Origin: Excoecaria cochinchinensis | Lineage: Eukaryota > Streptophyta > Magnoliopsida > Malpighiales > Euphorbiaceae | Direction of reading: 5' to 3' | Assembly: GCA_947683425.1 (NCBI GenBank) | Contig: CANTUQ010000055.1 | Span: 22,128,001 to 22,192,000, forward strand | Length of the DNA: 64,000 bases | Shown here: positions 12,875 through 25,288 of the stretch, in pieces | How positions within the stretch are numbered: the first letter of the stretch is position 1 | Layout: every line of letters begins with the position of its first letter | Translations under genes and position numbers: made by a program | Notes under the pieces: model-generated | Database searches by the model: none | Told to the model about the DNA's origin: nothing | What the model saw: only the letters and a program-made list of their open reading frames with translations

Positions 12875-14087
12875 ACTCTCCCCTACTAACAAGAATTTCG
12901 TCCTCGAAATTTTCACCTGAACTGAACAACTGCGGGTACTGAGTTCTCATCAACTCCTCTGGTTCCCATGTCGCCTCCTTGACTCCATGGTGATTCAACA
13001 AAACCTTTACCAAAGGAATCTGCTTACTCCTTAACTGCCTCACTTCCTGAGCTAAGATAGCTTTTGGTTCCTCATCGTAGGAGAAATCAGACTGCACTTG
13101 AACCTCTTGAACTGACAAAACATGAGAAGGATCCGACCTATACCGGCGAAGCATAGAAACGTGGAACACATCATGCAACTTGGACAACTCTATCAGTAAG
13201 GCCAATCTATAGGCCACCGGAATAACTCTTGCCAACACCTCATACGGACCAATGAAACGAGGACTAAGCTTTCCTTTCTTTCCAAACCTAAGCACTTTTC
13301 TCCAAGGAGAAACTTTCAGGAAAACCTTGTCTCCGACTTCAAACTGTACATCCTTTCTCTTCAAGTTGGCATAAGATCTCTGTCGATCCTTGGCCGCTTT
13401 CAAATTTTGCTGCACAAATCTGATCTTCTCCTCTGTATCTCTAACCAGATCTAGCCCAATCACTGACCTCTCGGACAACTCTGTCCAACAAACTGGAATC
13501 CTACACTGACGTCCATATAAAGCCTCATAAGGAGCCATACCGATACTGGACTGATAGCTATTTTTGTAGGCAAATTCCATAAGAGATACATACTTGTCCC
13601 AACTACCCGAAAAGTCCAAAACACAAGCCCTTAACATGTCCTCTAAGATCTGAATCACTCGCTCGGACTGACCGTCTGTCTGAGGATGAAATGCCGTACT
13701 GAAGTTCAACTTGGTACCCAAAGCTCGCTGCAACTCTATCCAAAACTTAGATGTAAACCTTGGGTCTAGATCTGAAACTATGGACAAAGGCACTCCATGC
13801 AATCGAACTATCTCATCCACATAGATACTGGCCAATCTATCCATCTGGTAATCCATCCTAACCGCCAAGAAGTGAGCAGACTTTGTGAGTCGATCTACAG
13901 CAACCCAAATAGAATCATGCTTTTTCTGAGTCAAGGGCAACCCAGAAACAAAATCCATGGTAATATCATCCCACTTCCACTTGGGAACGGACAAAGGCGT
14001 GAGTAATCCGGAAGGATCTTGGTGCTCAGCCTTTACCTGCTGACATGTCAAGCACTTGGATACAAAGTCTACTATGTCCCTCTTCAT
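12798..14087 (-). pseudogene. Integrase with chromodomain-like tail (element A, last part of pol)
   Basis: 429 codons from the first Met. The zinc-binding end is partly upstream of the stop at 14106-14108; the visible CLTCQQ supplies its CxxC. The catalytic core follows with D (WDDITMDFVSGL), D (SIVSDLDPRF) and E (HPQTDGQSERVIQ), so the DDE residues remain. Note 'SDLDPRF', where related elements normally have SDRD. The C-terminal part carries the conserved RFIGPYEVL and a chromodomain-like segment near residues 340-375 thought to guide integration to heterochromatin. The frame reads through the PPT into the 3' LTR, so the original stop seems lost. It is in frame with the RNase H block above; a single TAG separates them. 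Confidence 0.88.
12875..12889 (-). other. Polypurine tract of element A
   Basis: On the minus strand TAGTAGGGGAGAGT lies directly before the 3' LTR start TGTCACACCCC. It primes plus-strand DNA synthesis. It lies inside the open frame of the integrase end. Confidence 0.75.
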
Positions 14088-14105
14088 ACCAGACCACCAA
14101 TAAAA

Positions 14106-14711
14106 CTACTTCATATCCTGATACATCTTCCCACTGCCAGGATGCATGGTGAAAACTGTACTGTGTGCCTCGCTCAAAAGCTGTTTCCTCAATTCCTCAT
14201 CATCCAGAACACACAGACGGTTTCCAAACAGAAGCGCTCCATCAAGAACTGAAAACTCTGATTGCTTGCCCAGACTAACCTCTTGCACAATCCGCTGAAG
14301 CCTCTCATCAATCTTCATAGCATCAAGTATCCGCTGTCTCAAGGTAGGCTTGACTCTCAACTGAGCTATCAAAGCCCCATCCAAATCAAACCTCCATCTG
14401 AACCGTCTCAAAAATAAGGCAGAAACTGACTTCCGACTCAAAGCATCTGCGACTACATTGGCCTTACCCAGATGGTAATCCACAATGCAATCGTAATCTT
14501 TAAACAACTCAAGCCATCGACGCTGTCTCATATTAAGCTCCTTCTGAGTCAGGAAATACTTCAAACTCTTGTGGTCCGTAAAGATCCTGCACTTCTCCCC
14601 ATAGAGATAATGGCGCCAAATCTTCAAAGCAAAGACAACCGCTGCTAACTCAAGGTCATGCGTCGGATAGTTTCTCTCATGTGGCTTTAACTGTCGAGAA
14701 GTATAAGCCAC
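14106..14711 (-). pseudogene. RNase H and start of integrase zinc finger (element A)
   Basis: 201 codons. It starts within the RNase H domain (AYTSRQLKPHERNYPTHDLEL, then FTDHKSLKYF and the DALSRK end), which removes the RNA template during reverse transcription. It continues to HSTVFTMHPGSGKMYQDMK, the H-x-H part of the integrase zinc finger. It ends at a TAG at 14106-14108 that lies in the same frame as the integrase piece below. Upstream, a TAA and a frame shift between 14712 and 14764 separate it from the RT. Confidence 0.88.
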
Positions 14712-14764
14712 AACCCTACCTTCCTGTATCAGAACACATCCCAGACCACACCTGAAGCGTCACT

Positions 14765-16969
14765 TTACATAACAAACTCCTTACCCGAGATGGGTTGAGT
14801 AAGTATAGGAGCTTCGACTAACAACTGCTTCAACCTCTCAAAGCAAGCTTGACAGTGATCCGACCACTCGAACTTAACTCCTTTCCTCAACAACCTAGTC
14901 ATCAGAGCGGCAATCACAGAGAAACTCTTAACAAACCGACGGTAGTAACCCGCCGAACCAAGGAAACTCCTCACCTCCTGAACATTCCTAGGCGCTTTTC
15001 GACCGACTATCACCTCAATTTTAGCTGGATCTACTTGGATACCCTTGGCTGAAACTACGTGGCCCAAAAACGACACTTCCCGAAGCCAAAAATCACATTT
15101 ACTCAACTTGTCAAATAGTCGATGTTCCCTCAACACTTGCAAAACCAATCGGAGGTGTTCCTCATGCTCGGTCTCATCCTTGGAATACACCAAGATATTA
15201 TCTATAAACACTACTACAAATCGGTCCAAGTATGGCCTAAACACTCTGTTCATCAAATCCATGAATGCCGCTGGAGCGTTGGTCAAACCAAACGGCATAA
15301 CAAGGAACTCATAGTGGCCATACCGAGTCCGAAATGCAGTCTTAACCACATCCTCATCCTTAACCCGAAGCTGATAATACCTAGACCGAAGATCTATCTT
15401 GGAAAAGACTCCTGCACCTCGAAGCTGATCAAATAAATCTTCAACTCTAGGCAACGGATAGTTGTTCTTCACGGTGATTTTGTTAATCTGCCTATAATCG
15501 ATACACATCCTCAAAGACCCATCCTTCTTCTTGACAAACAGAACCGGAGCTCCCCATGGAGATATGTTAGGTCGAATAAACCCCTTATCCAATAGCTCTT
15601 GCAGTTGAGTTTTTAACTCTCTCAACTCTATAGGAGCCATCCGATAAGGTGCCCTCGATACAGGTGTGGTACCCGGCATGATCTCTATGGCTAGCTCAAC
15701 TTCCCTCTCTGGAGGCAAACCCGACAAGTCACTTGGAAAAACATCACTAAACTCCCGAACAACAGGAATATCTTCAATCCTCACTTGATCTCTCTTGGAA
15801 TCCAAAACCACAGCTAGGAAAGCCTCACAACCTTTCCTCAAAAACCTCTTGGCTTGAATTGCAGAAATCACGTTGTTCACAGAACTCGTACCCAAATCTC
15901 TTACAAACACTGGAGCTCGGTTCCTATCCCGAAGCACAAAGGTCTTCCTATGACAATCGATCACAGCCCGATGCTTGCCCAACAAGTCCATACCCAAAAT
16001 CAAGTCATACTCTCTAAAAGGTAACTCTATCAAATCCACATGGAACTCAACACCCTCAATCATCAATGGACAACTCCTAAAAACTCTACTCACCCTGACA
16101 CTTTGCCCTAATGGATTGGTCACACATATCTCATAGTCTAACTGATCTACCACATGCAACTTATCAACAATCTTATGCATGCATAAATATGAGTGTGTGG
16201 AACCAGGATCTATTAGAGCATATAATTCAGTGTCATGGAGTAGGAACTTACCAGCAATCACATCAGGGGCATCCTGCTCCTCTATGGCTCTAACTGCATA
16301 TGCTCTACCTGCAACAGGTGGAGGACGCTCTACAGTCTCAGAAACAGCTCCATCTCTAGGTTGACCGCCTCGACCTCTACCTCTACCTCTACCTCTAGCA
16401 GCTGGAGAAGCATTCGATCCAACTCTGCTAGCTCCTCCCTGTGGACCTGAATCTTCATTCGACTGGGGACAACTAGCCAGACGGTGCTCGGTGTTCCCAC
16501 ACTTAAAGCACCCACCAGTGAGCCACCTACACTCACCCCGGTGAGCCTTGCTGCAATGTGCACAAACAGGTATAGCATCAGATCTACCACCTCTGCCAGA
16601 ACCAGATACCACTGCTGAACCTTGCCTTCTACCTCTAGTAGCCGAACCAGCTGATGGCTCATCTTGCAGGTTCCTAGATCTCTTACCCACAGATGAGGAA
16701 GAACCTCCCCTTGTAGAATTCCTTCGCTGAGCTCTCTCCCTAAGCAATGATTCCGTCCTCTTTGCCCTCATGGCAGCTTCAGGAATCTGATAATAACTTA
16801 CCCCTGGCATACACATCAAAGAAATCAAAGCAATCTTCAAAGACTCGTTCAACTCGGCTTCAAAATGCTTGCACCTGAAATCATCTGTCATAACCCCACG
16901 CGGAGCATAGCGAGACAACCGATTAAACTCTTTCTCATAATCTGAAACTGACATGGCCCTCTTCTTCAA
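14765..16969 (-). pseudogene. Gag C-terminus, protease and reverse transcriptase (element A)
   Basis: 734 codons. Residues 1-170 are the end of Gag with a CCHC zinc knuckle (CFKCGNTEHRLASC, about residue 153). An aspartic protease follows with the active site altered: ALIDPGSTHS at about residue 254, where DSGS or DTGS is expected. The reverse transcriptase spans about 430-620 (KKKDGSLRMCIDYRQINK, VMPFGLTNAPAAF). Its catalytic motif is FIDN (codon 591, 15197-15199 on the plus strand) instead of FIDD, so a metal-binding Asp is lost. Both changes would be expected to inactivate the enzymes. The true gag start lies upstream at 17484. Confidence 0.9.
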
Positions 16970-17484
16970 ACTCAGAAACTATGCCCATCTTGAGTCCTTA
17001 TATGCTTGATTCACATACTTCTTTGTGAACTCCTCCCCGAAGAATTCCCATGTAACCGGATCAGGCATCTGAGGTTGCCTACATACCAACTCCCACCATT
17101 CGTAAGCCGACCCTTAAAGCAATGCCACAGCACATTTAGCTTGCTGATCGGGAGGACACCTGACTTCCTTTAAAGCTCTCTTTACTTTATCAAGCTACTT
17201 CTCAGCTAACTCAGACTCATCTAGCCCGGTCCCATAAAAATCCTCAACACCAGCTTTTCTTAAACTCTCTATCGGAGCTTTAGGGGCAGGCACCCTTTCC
17301 AAAAATTGAGCCATGTCCTGATGCAATCTGAACATAGCCTCAAAAGGCATGGCAGCGGCTCGAGCTGGACCCTAGCACATTGAGCCGACACAGAAACAGA
17401 AACAGAAACAGACAGATCTGTAGCTGGAGGATTCACACTTTCAGCGGATTCCTCAAGCGCACCACGAGCAGAATCAGAATCCAT
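16970..17484 (-). pseudogene. Gag N-terminal part, broken (element A)
   Basis: The likely Gag start is the Met at 17484 (MDSDSARGALEESAESVNPP). The frame soon shifts: blocks recognisable as Gag (for example FYGTGLDESE, YEWWELVCRQPQMPDPVTWEFF) appear in another frame, interrupted by several stops, before joining the long frame at 16969. A 6-bp repeat (acagaa, four copies, 17394-17415) codes for a Ser-Val run near the start. The leader from the PBS to this Met is only about 100 bp. Confidence 0.75.
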
Positions 17485-17587
17485 CTAATAAACAAGAGAA
17501 CGATCGCATTAGCCAACACAACCCTAGACATAGATGTATCCACACATAGCATCACATAAACAATCACCCAAAAACACCTAAACCTAG

Positions 17588-17599
17588 GCTCTGATACCA
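17588..17599 (-). other. Primer binding site of element A (initiator tRNA-Met)
   Basis: On the minus strand TGGTATCAGAGC, five bases after the 5' LTR end. This is the usual plant initiator tRNA-Met complement and marks 17605-20261 as the 5' LTR. Confidence 0.92.
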
Positions 17600-17604
17600 C
17601 AACT

Positions 17605-20261
17605 TGTAACACCCCTTACCCGTACTTAGGCGATCCCATCCCATGAGGAGTAAGATGCCGTACGAGTCAGGGTGCAAACGCACAAAGCATAAATATATAT
17701 AAATCAATCAAAGATAAACATACATAAATACGAGGAAATTAAAAACTTTTGTGAAACATAAGAACTAAGGCTGATCATGCATTAATATAACAGAAGCATT
17801 ACATTACTGTTTGATCAACCAAGAGATACAATAGATAAATACAAATCCCAAAATACATGTACATAAGCGGAAGCTATTACAAAACTGAAGTAAGAGAGTT
17901 CTATAAAAAAAGGATCCTCAAAATACAAAAATAAAGCCCTACACTAAGACCCTGCTGTGTTGGCTTCGATGGCTGCGACTCTCCCAAAGAAAACTCCTTC
18001 CGCACCTGCACGGGCAACACGCCGTGCTAAGCGATAACGCTTAGTGGGGAACACACATATAGCATAAGGAAAACCATTCACAACGATCTTCAAGGCAATA
18101 CACACGCGTACCTCATGTATATATATACGAAAATCATAGCATAACAATTGCATATACTCATGCTCACATAAATAAAGCCATTCATCAGAAAGCTCATAAC
18201 AATATTCATATCCTCATAACAGATTATACTTTTCACCATTGAACCCATACATATGTCACATACATTTCCTCATATCACAATTCATACAAAGCACCTGCTG
18301 ACTCGAGGGAGTGGATAACGAGTATACGGATAGTACTTTACGGGTACGAGCCGATTACGGACAGTACCTTACGGGTACGAATCGAGAAACCAATTTTACT
18401 TTTAACCTTCACAAAACATTTTCAAAAGGGACCTTAAACAAGATCCATACACATTAAAGGGTTCGCGAGAAACCAAACGGGGACCTGATCGGGGTCCAAA
18501 CGGAACTGAGGGCTGCAGCTATAAGACTCTATTAGGCATACCTAACTATCCACTTTCTAGACTCTAGCAGGTCATGCATAACACAATCCACAAATAATCA
18601 TTAATCTAATTTAAAGGAAGCAATTATATAGCTTAACATGTGTATTCACATAGTACAAATAATCATGGCATAATATAGCATGTGATCACCCTCTATAACA
18701 TTTATAAAAATTCATATAGCATGGTCATTTACTACTCTTCATATATTTATCATATGCAAAGCAATTAACTTAATTAGAAACAAACATTAGAATCCATCCA
18801 TTGTATAGCTAAATATCCCTTTTAAAGACATAAATCATGTTAAAAGACACTAAATAACATTTAAAATCATACAAGAAAGGAAAAGGAATGAAAAAGAAAG
18901 AAGTGGAAAAATTGCAAGAAGTGGGCACAACCGTTTTACACGGCGGTATGGCCTTACCCTTACCACCGTGTAAGACTCTCACACGGGGGCAAGGCATAGG
19001 CCATACCGCCATGTGATATGCCTCACACCTGGGCAGAATGGTTTTACATGGCGGTATGGCTTTGCCCTTACCGCCGTGTAAAGACGCAGCTCCAGAATTC
19101 CAAGGCAAAACACACGATCCACACGGCGGTGAGATCAGGCCTTACCGCCGTGTGACTCCTGGATTTTCCAGAAATCTGCAGAATTCTAACTTCAACGATT
19201 CCCAATTTTTCACACAATCAACCACAACGAAAATATACACATTTTGACCAATAAATTAACACCAAAAACTTACCTCAAACTTACCTTAACTTGGCCATCC
19301 AAAATCACAACTCAAACAACATAATATAGCATTAATTTATCCAAACATACATGAACTCAACATCCACAAATTCAGCAAATTGAATCAAGAGAATTAAACA
19401 TTTTGCAATAGCTTATCATTCAATTTCTACACTTTAAAACTTGAAACCCACATAGAGTAAACCAATTTAATACTCAAATTTCCAGCAATCATACATACAT
19501 ACAAAACCCAAAATCATATCTCAAGCAAAACCAAAACATAATCAAATTTCCCAAAACTCAAAATTAGATGCCTAATCACTTGGCTCCACTAGGTCCAGCA
19601 ACTTCCTTGCCTTTAGGATCTCTTGTAGGCTCAGCTAAACACCCAAAATAATGAAACACACACACCAAAGCAACCCTAATCAAAACCCTAAATAAAGAAG
19701 ATGAAAAAGAGAAGGGAACTTGAAAATCAAAACATAAAATGTAGAGAAACTTACCCAAAACAACACAATGAGTGACCAATCTCCACCACACAAGCTTGGA
19801 CCAAGGGAAAGTTGGCTAGGGAAAATGAAGAAGAAGAAGAAGGAGGAAGAAGAAGAGGGAACGGGAAATGGAACCCAATTTTTGATTTTTCCCTTTTCTT
19901 CTTTCTCTTTCTTTTCTCACCCTCCACTTGTCACAATCTTGGTGGTGGAAACCACTCACTCACGCACTAGATGCACATGTCACACACACACACACAATGA
20001 AACACTCCAATAATGCACCCTACACATGTATGAGCAACACACACAATGCAATCTCATCTAATACACACACATAATAATATGCTCACATGCATGTGATCCT
20101 AACTCCACTTATGGACACCTTATTTCTATATGCACCACCATACAGGAACAAACCCACAAAATATGCATATATACCAAAATACCCCTATGATATGCCAAAA
20201 CCATGCAAACGCAGACACATACATATTGCTCGTTCGACTCGGGGGCAAACGGGGTGTGACA
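17605..20261 (-). repeat. 5' LTR of element A
   Basis: On the minus strand it runs from TGTCACACCCC (20261) to GGGGTGTTACA (17605). It is collinear with 10219-12874. The stem-loop CTAAGCG-ATAA-CGCTTAG is at 18027-18044, and the ACACGGCGGT/ACCGCCGTGT cluster is at about 18935-19157, with single-base changes that break some stems (for example 'ttaccaccgtgta'). Confidence 0.93.
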
Positions 20262-20266
20262 ATGTG
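20262..20266 (+). repeat. Target-site duplication of element A, right
   Basis: ATGTG, matching 10214-10218. Confidence 0.9.
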
Positions 20267-22116
20267 TATATATGTTTATGATATAAGTGTGTATATATTC
20301 TTATGAGTATGTGACTCAATCATTTGAGTGTGTGTTGATGACAAAGTATGGTTTTGGTAAATCCTGTTCATTTTGTCTCTGACCTCCGTGAAGTATTTTT
20401 GTCATAAGTAGAGTTAAAGACCTCTAAATTGAGTGATTGTTGAGCCATTAGAACCATGACTTCAATACCTATGAAAGTCTCATAAGTGATCTTGAGCAAA
20501 TGCTTGCTCTAAGACCCTAGAAATTTGCCAAAATAGAGGTGTCTCTACATTGGCCGGTTCAATTGAGCAGTCCAGATTGTTTATATCATATCTCATGTTG
20601 TAGTTGTCCATTTGACCTAAAACTTGTTCCATTTGAAAGAAAACTTCCTAGGAAACAATTGTTAAGAGGATGTTTTGCCTAAAAATGATGTTTAGAGGTC
20701 AGTTTAGACAATACAAGTTAGAGGTGACAAGCAGTCTTTTGAAGGTTCCTAACGCAGCCAGCAGTCACGAGCGCGACAGAGCAGGTCATAAGAGTGATTT
20801 CCTCTTGATTTAGAGCCCATGGTTGACATAAATAAATTCCCCACCTTTCCCCTCAACTAATTTGTATATTTTTAGGTGTTTTTCTTCCCGAATTGAACCC
20901 GTATTACACCGAAACATTCCCGGGGTCTTTACCATGCATGTTTAGGTTTACCAAATGATTATAAAATCAGCTATCTGGGTAAGTAATGCCACGGCATAAG
21001 AGTTAGTGTTGAACATGACATGCCTTGTGATATTAATTGTTGTTATAAAGCTTGAGTTGTTGTAATGTATTTGGGTATAGTATATAGATTCGTTACGCTA
21101 TCTGGCTTCTGTCGCGAGCGTGATTTCTTGTCGTAATCGCGATAGTACACCTGGCTTCTGTCGCGAGCGCGACTTCTTGTGGCGATCACGACAGTGAACC
21201 CTTCTGTCTTGCTTTGCATGATTTATATGTTTATGCAAGGAATTGATAACATGTATACTCGAATAAGTGATTATGGATAGTGATATGTGTCGAATGTGTG
21301 AGTTAAGCCTGAATGGTTAGAGTAGTGGATAGATAAGCATGCTTATAAAGGGTTTGAGTGCAGTTGCCACAGTGACCTTAATTCGTTTAACGACGAATAC
21401 ACAGAGTATTCATTTTGAGTTAGGTCTCTAGAGTTTGATACTGTTTATCAATATCTACAGTACAGTACCCGTATCCACCATTGTTGAGAATTCAGGCTAA
21501 TTTATCTTTTGGTAGTGTACAAGAGATAAAGTAGAGACTGGTATGTGTATATGAATACAGTATAGCATGACATTGACATTATTTTGCCATATTATTATAT
21601 TTGTACATGATCAATGATAAAGTGTAAAGTTATATGCTATAAGATTGGGTGTATATGCATGTGATATATTTGTGACTTCGTTAGAAGTCAATTGTTTCTG
21701 TTTATCCCCACTAAGCGTTATCGCTTAGCACGGCTGTTTTTCCCGTGTAGGTTTTCAAGATTGGATCAGAGGGCGCACATCTGCAGGTCAAGGCCACTAG
21801 GAGCTTTTATAGAGATCCTTTTTGTATTAGATAGAGTTTTTGGATGTTTTGAGTAACATCATTATGTAGATAGAAAGTATCTTGGTTATATGTAAACGTT
21901 AACTGTTTGGTATATGTACCGAAGATGTATAATAAAGCTTTTATAATATGTACAGTTTATATATTATTAAAAGTATATGTTTGGCCGAAAAAGGATGTTC
22001 TTATATTTATTTATTGTTATCGCTTCCGCTTTTGTGTATGCTTGTCTACGAGTATATATGCGTTAGAGTCCGCGTAGAGCCCCGATATTCCTTCCCGGGG
22101 GTATGGGGGTGTTACA
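20267..22116 (+). repeat. LTR-B1, second part
   Basis: This continues LTR-B1 after element A and ends GGGGGTATGGGGGTGTTACA. Joined to 9368-10218 it gives about 2.70 kb, close to the 2736 bp of LTR-B2. GTCGCGAGCGCGAC-type hairpins lie at about 21113-21200, and the stem-loop CTAAGCG-TTAT-CGCTTAG at 21711-21728. Confidence 0.9.
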
Positions 22117-22334
22117 ATTAGTGGTATCAGAGCATAGGTTAGAAGTTTTGGTCTATAAGATATAGAGTATAGATTAAATGTCAGAGTCTGTCTAGAGTCG
22201 TGGCTCGATGCTGATATTATCTTGTAGAGTATACATAGAATCGGATTCGAGTGAAGTTGTTAGTAAGTATAGTCTGCTCATATGTATAGTAGCAGGGAAA
22301 TTTTGAGGACGAAGTTTCTTAAGGGGGAGAGATT
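22117..22334 (+). mobile_element. Internal stub 1 of the B element (218 bp; PBS and PPT only)
   Basis: Between LTR-B1 and LTR-B2 there are only 218 bp. They hold the PBS TGGTATCAGAGC (22122-22133) at one end and, at the other, 'gaggacgaagtttcttaagggggagagat', whose AAGGGGGAGAGAT is the PPT (22321-22333). The 'ttttgaggacgaa' block is the same sequence found before the PPT of element A, where it codes for the end of pol. No gag or pol remains. This is the layout of a non-autonomous deletion derivative that keeps only cis-acting sites. Confidence 0.88.
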
Positions 22335-25070
22335 TGTAACGACCCGATTCGGCCTTAGAAGAAGTTCAGAAATTTTGTTTGGTAATTCAAGAGTTTATGT
22401 GTATAAGAGAGTGTATTTGAGTGAGTTTCCAAGTTGATTAAGGTTATAAGTTTTGCTAGAAGAAAATTATTTTGAGAAGATGAAGATAGTGGCTTGTATG
22501 TGGGTTCTGTCGCGAGCGCGACAGTGTCGCGGGCGCGATAGAATGTTTCACGGGAAGCCTATTGGAGTTGGATTATTTGATGTGTATCGGACACATAGCG
22601 GCGTAGGAGTTTGACAAATGGCATCGTAGAGAATTGACACTTGGCATTGGACTTTTGTTTTAAGCAAATGAATATATTTATTATGGTAAGTGGCATTTAT
22701 GTGAAGTGGTTTGGCATTTATGGTGAGTTGGTGGGCATTTCTATGAGAGGATTTGGCTTTTCATTGTGTTTACCGGCCACTCTTTTTCTTATTCTCCTTT
22801 TAAATTCTATTTTTGGCCCTTTGTTCTCCATTTTCTTTCGTTACTCTTGGGCTTTGCCGTGCTCCTTTGCTTTGCTATTCCTTTTCTTTTTCTTCTTCAT
22901 TTGCTTTGCTCTTTAAGTGAGTTACATGGATGGGTTGAAGAGAGTGTGTTAAAGGTAAGTTGGATTTGTTCTCCGATCTGACCTCTTTTTTCTTTCTATT
23001 TTTGATTTAAAGTGAGAAGAAGTTTAACTCAAGTGTTTTCTATGTGATTTGTGGAAGTTGTGAAAAAGAATTTGGATAAGGGAAGGAGAAGATCGGAAAC
23101 GAGTAGAGAACAGAGATTGAGCTTCCTAGAGGTCGGGATCGTGTGTGATTTTAATTTTGGTTTATTTTGATTGCTTGCAGTGTTTTGTGGTATATGTGTA
23201 TATATATTTATGATATAAGTGTTTATATATGCTTATGAGTATGTGACTTGATCACTTGAGTGTGTGTTGATGATAAAGTTTGGTTTTTGTAAATCCTGTT
23301 CATTTTATCTCTGACCTCCGTGAAGTGTTTTTATTATAAGTAGAGTTAACGAACTCTAAATAGAGTGATTATTGATCTATTATAACTACGACTTCAATAC
23401 CTATAAAAGTCACAGAAATGATCTTGAGCAAATTCTTGCTCTAAGACCCTGGAAATTGGCAAAAACAGAGGTATCTCTACTTTGGCCGATTTGTTTGAGC
23501 AGTCGGGATTGTTTAGATCATATCTCAAGTTTTAAATGTCCATTTGACCCAAAATGTCTTCCATTTGAAATTTAACTTCCTAGGGAACAATTGTTAAGAA
23601 GGATGTTTTGCCTAAAAATGAGGTTTAGAGGTCGGTTTAGACAATACAGGTTAGAGGTGAGATGTAGTCTTGTGAAGGTTCCTGACGGAGCCTTCTGTCG
23701 TGAGCGCGACAGAGCTGCTCTTGATTTAGAGCCCATGGTTGACATGAATCAATTCCCCACCTTTTCCTTCAACTAATTTGTATATTTTTAGGTGTTTTTC
23801 TTCCCGAATCGAACCCGTATTACACCGAAACATTATCGGGGTCTTTTCTATGCATGTTTAGGTTTACCAAATGATTATAAAATTAGCTATCTGGGTAAGT
23901 AATGCCACGGCATAAGAGTTAGTGTTGAACATTACATGCCTTGTGATATTGATTATTGTTATAAAGCTTGAGTTGTTGTAATGTATTTGAGTATAGTATA
24001 TAGAGTCGTTACGCTATCTGGCTTCTATCGCGAGCGCGATTTCTTGTCGCGATCGCGACAGTGAACCTGGCTTCTGTCGCGAGCGTGACTTCTTTTCGTG
24101 ATTGTGATAGTGAACCCCTTCTCGCCCTATTCGATTTTTGAAAAAGGTTTTCTTCTGTCTTGCTTTGCATGATTTATATGTTTATGCAATGAATTGATAA
24201 CATGTATACACGAATAAGTGATTATGGATAGTGATATGTCCCGAATGTGTGAGTTAAGCCTGAATGGTCAGAGTAGTGGATAGATAAGCATGCTTATAAA
24301 GAGTTAGAGTGCAGCTGCAGCAGTGACCTTAATTGGTTTAAAGACGAATACCCAGAGTATTCATTTTGAGTTAGGTCTCTAGAGTTTGATACTATTTATC
24401 ATTATCTACAGTACAGTACCCCTATCCACCATTGTTGACAATTCAGGCTAATGTATATTTTGGTAGTGTACAAGAGATAAAGTAGAGACTAGTATATATA
24501 TATGAATACAGTATAGCATGACATTGACATTATTTTGCCATATTATGATATTTGTACATGATCAATGATAAAGTGTAAAGTTATATGCTATAAGATTGGG
24601 TGTATATGCATGTGATATATTTGTGACTTCGTTAGAAGTCAATTGTTTTTGTTTATCCCCACTAAGCGTTATCGCTTAGCACGGGTGTTTTTTTCGTGTA
24701 GGTTTTCAGGATTGGATTAGAGGACGCACATCTGCAAGTCAAGGCCACTAGGAGCTTTTATAGATATCCTTTTTGTATTAGATAGACTTTTTGGATGTTT
24801 TTAGTAACATCAATATGTAGATAGAAAGTATCGTGCTTATATGTAAACGTTAACTGTTTGGTATATGTAGCCAAGATGTATATGTATAAAGCTTTTGTAA
24901 TATGTACAGTTTATATATTATTAAAAGTATATGTTTGGCCCAAAAAGGATGTTCTTATATTTATTTATTGTTATCGCTTCCGCCTTTGTGTATGCATGTG
25001 TACGAGTATATGTGCGTTAGAGTCCGTGTAGCGCCCCTATATTCCTTCCTGGGGGTATGGGGGTGTTACA
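22335..25070 (+). repeat. LTR-B2, full length (2736 bp)
   Basis: It runs from TGTAACGACCC to GGGGGTATGGGGGTGTTACA. It is an intact-looking LTR with the family's hairpins: CTGTCGCGAGCGCGACAG at about 22507-22524, more at 23696-23711 and 24026-24110, and CTAAGCG-TTAT-CGCTTAG at 24662-24679. The open frames over 22641-22981 are pyrimidine-rich sequence of the LTR, not genes. Confidence 0.93.
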
Positions 25071-25288
25071 GTTAGTGGTATCAGAGCATAGGTTAGAGGT
25101 TCTGGTCTATAAGATATAGAGTATAGATTAAATGTTAGAGTCTGTCTAGAGTCGTGGCCTGATGCAGATGTTATCTTGTATAGTATAGATAGAATCGGAT
25201 TCGAGTGAAGTTGTTAGTAAGTATAGTCTGCTCATATGTATAGTAGTGGAGAAATTTTGAGGACGAAATTTCTTAAGGGGGAGAGATT
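25071..25288 (+). mobile_element. Internal stub 2 of the B element (218 bp)
   Basis: Same length as stub 1 and collinear with it: PBS TGGTATCAGAGC at 25076-25087, PPT 'aagggggagagat' ending at 25287. The two stubs differ at scattered bases only. This second head-to-tail unit shows that the 218-bp form is the element itself rather than a one-off deletion. Confidence 0.88.

Larger units (their letters stand above)
10219..20261 (-). mobile_element. Element A: complete Tekay/Del-type chromovirus, inactive
   Basis: A 10.0-kb Ty3/Gypsy element on the minus strand with two LTRs of about 2.66 kb, a PBS, a PPT, and gag-protease-RT-RNase H-integrase in that order. The integrase ends in a chromodomain-like segment (..KVLLNHHGVKEATWEPEE..), which with the tRNA-iMet PBS places it in the Tekay/Del group of chromoviruses. 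It is flanked by the 5-bp duplication ATGTG and sits inside LTR-B1. Several stops, a frameshift and an active-site change (see parts) mean it cannot move by itself. The two LTRs differ at scattered bases, so it is older than C1/C2. Confidence 0.93.

Noticed and set aside
22641..22981. Hydrophobic Phe/Leu-rich open frames in LTR-B2 (also 9225-9470 and 27880-28116)
   Set aside because: Pyrimidine-rich LTR sequence gives membrane-like runs by composition. Frames are not kept between LTR-B copies.
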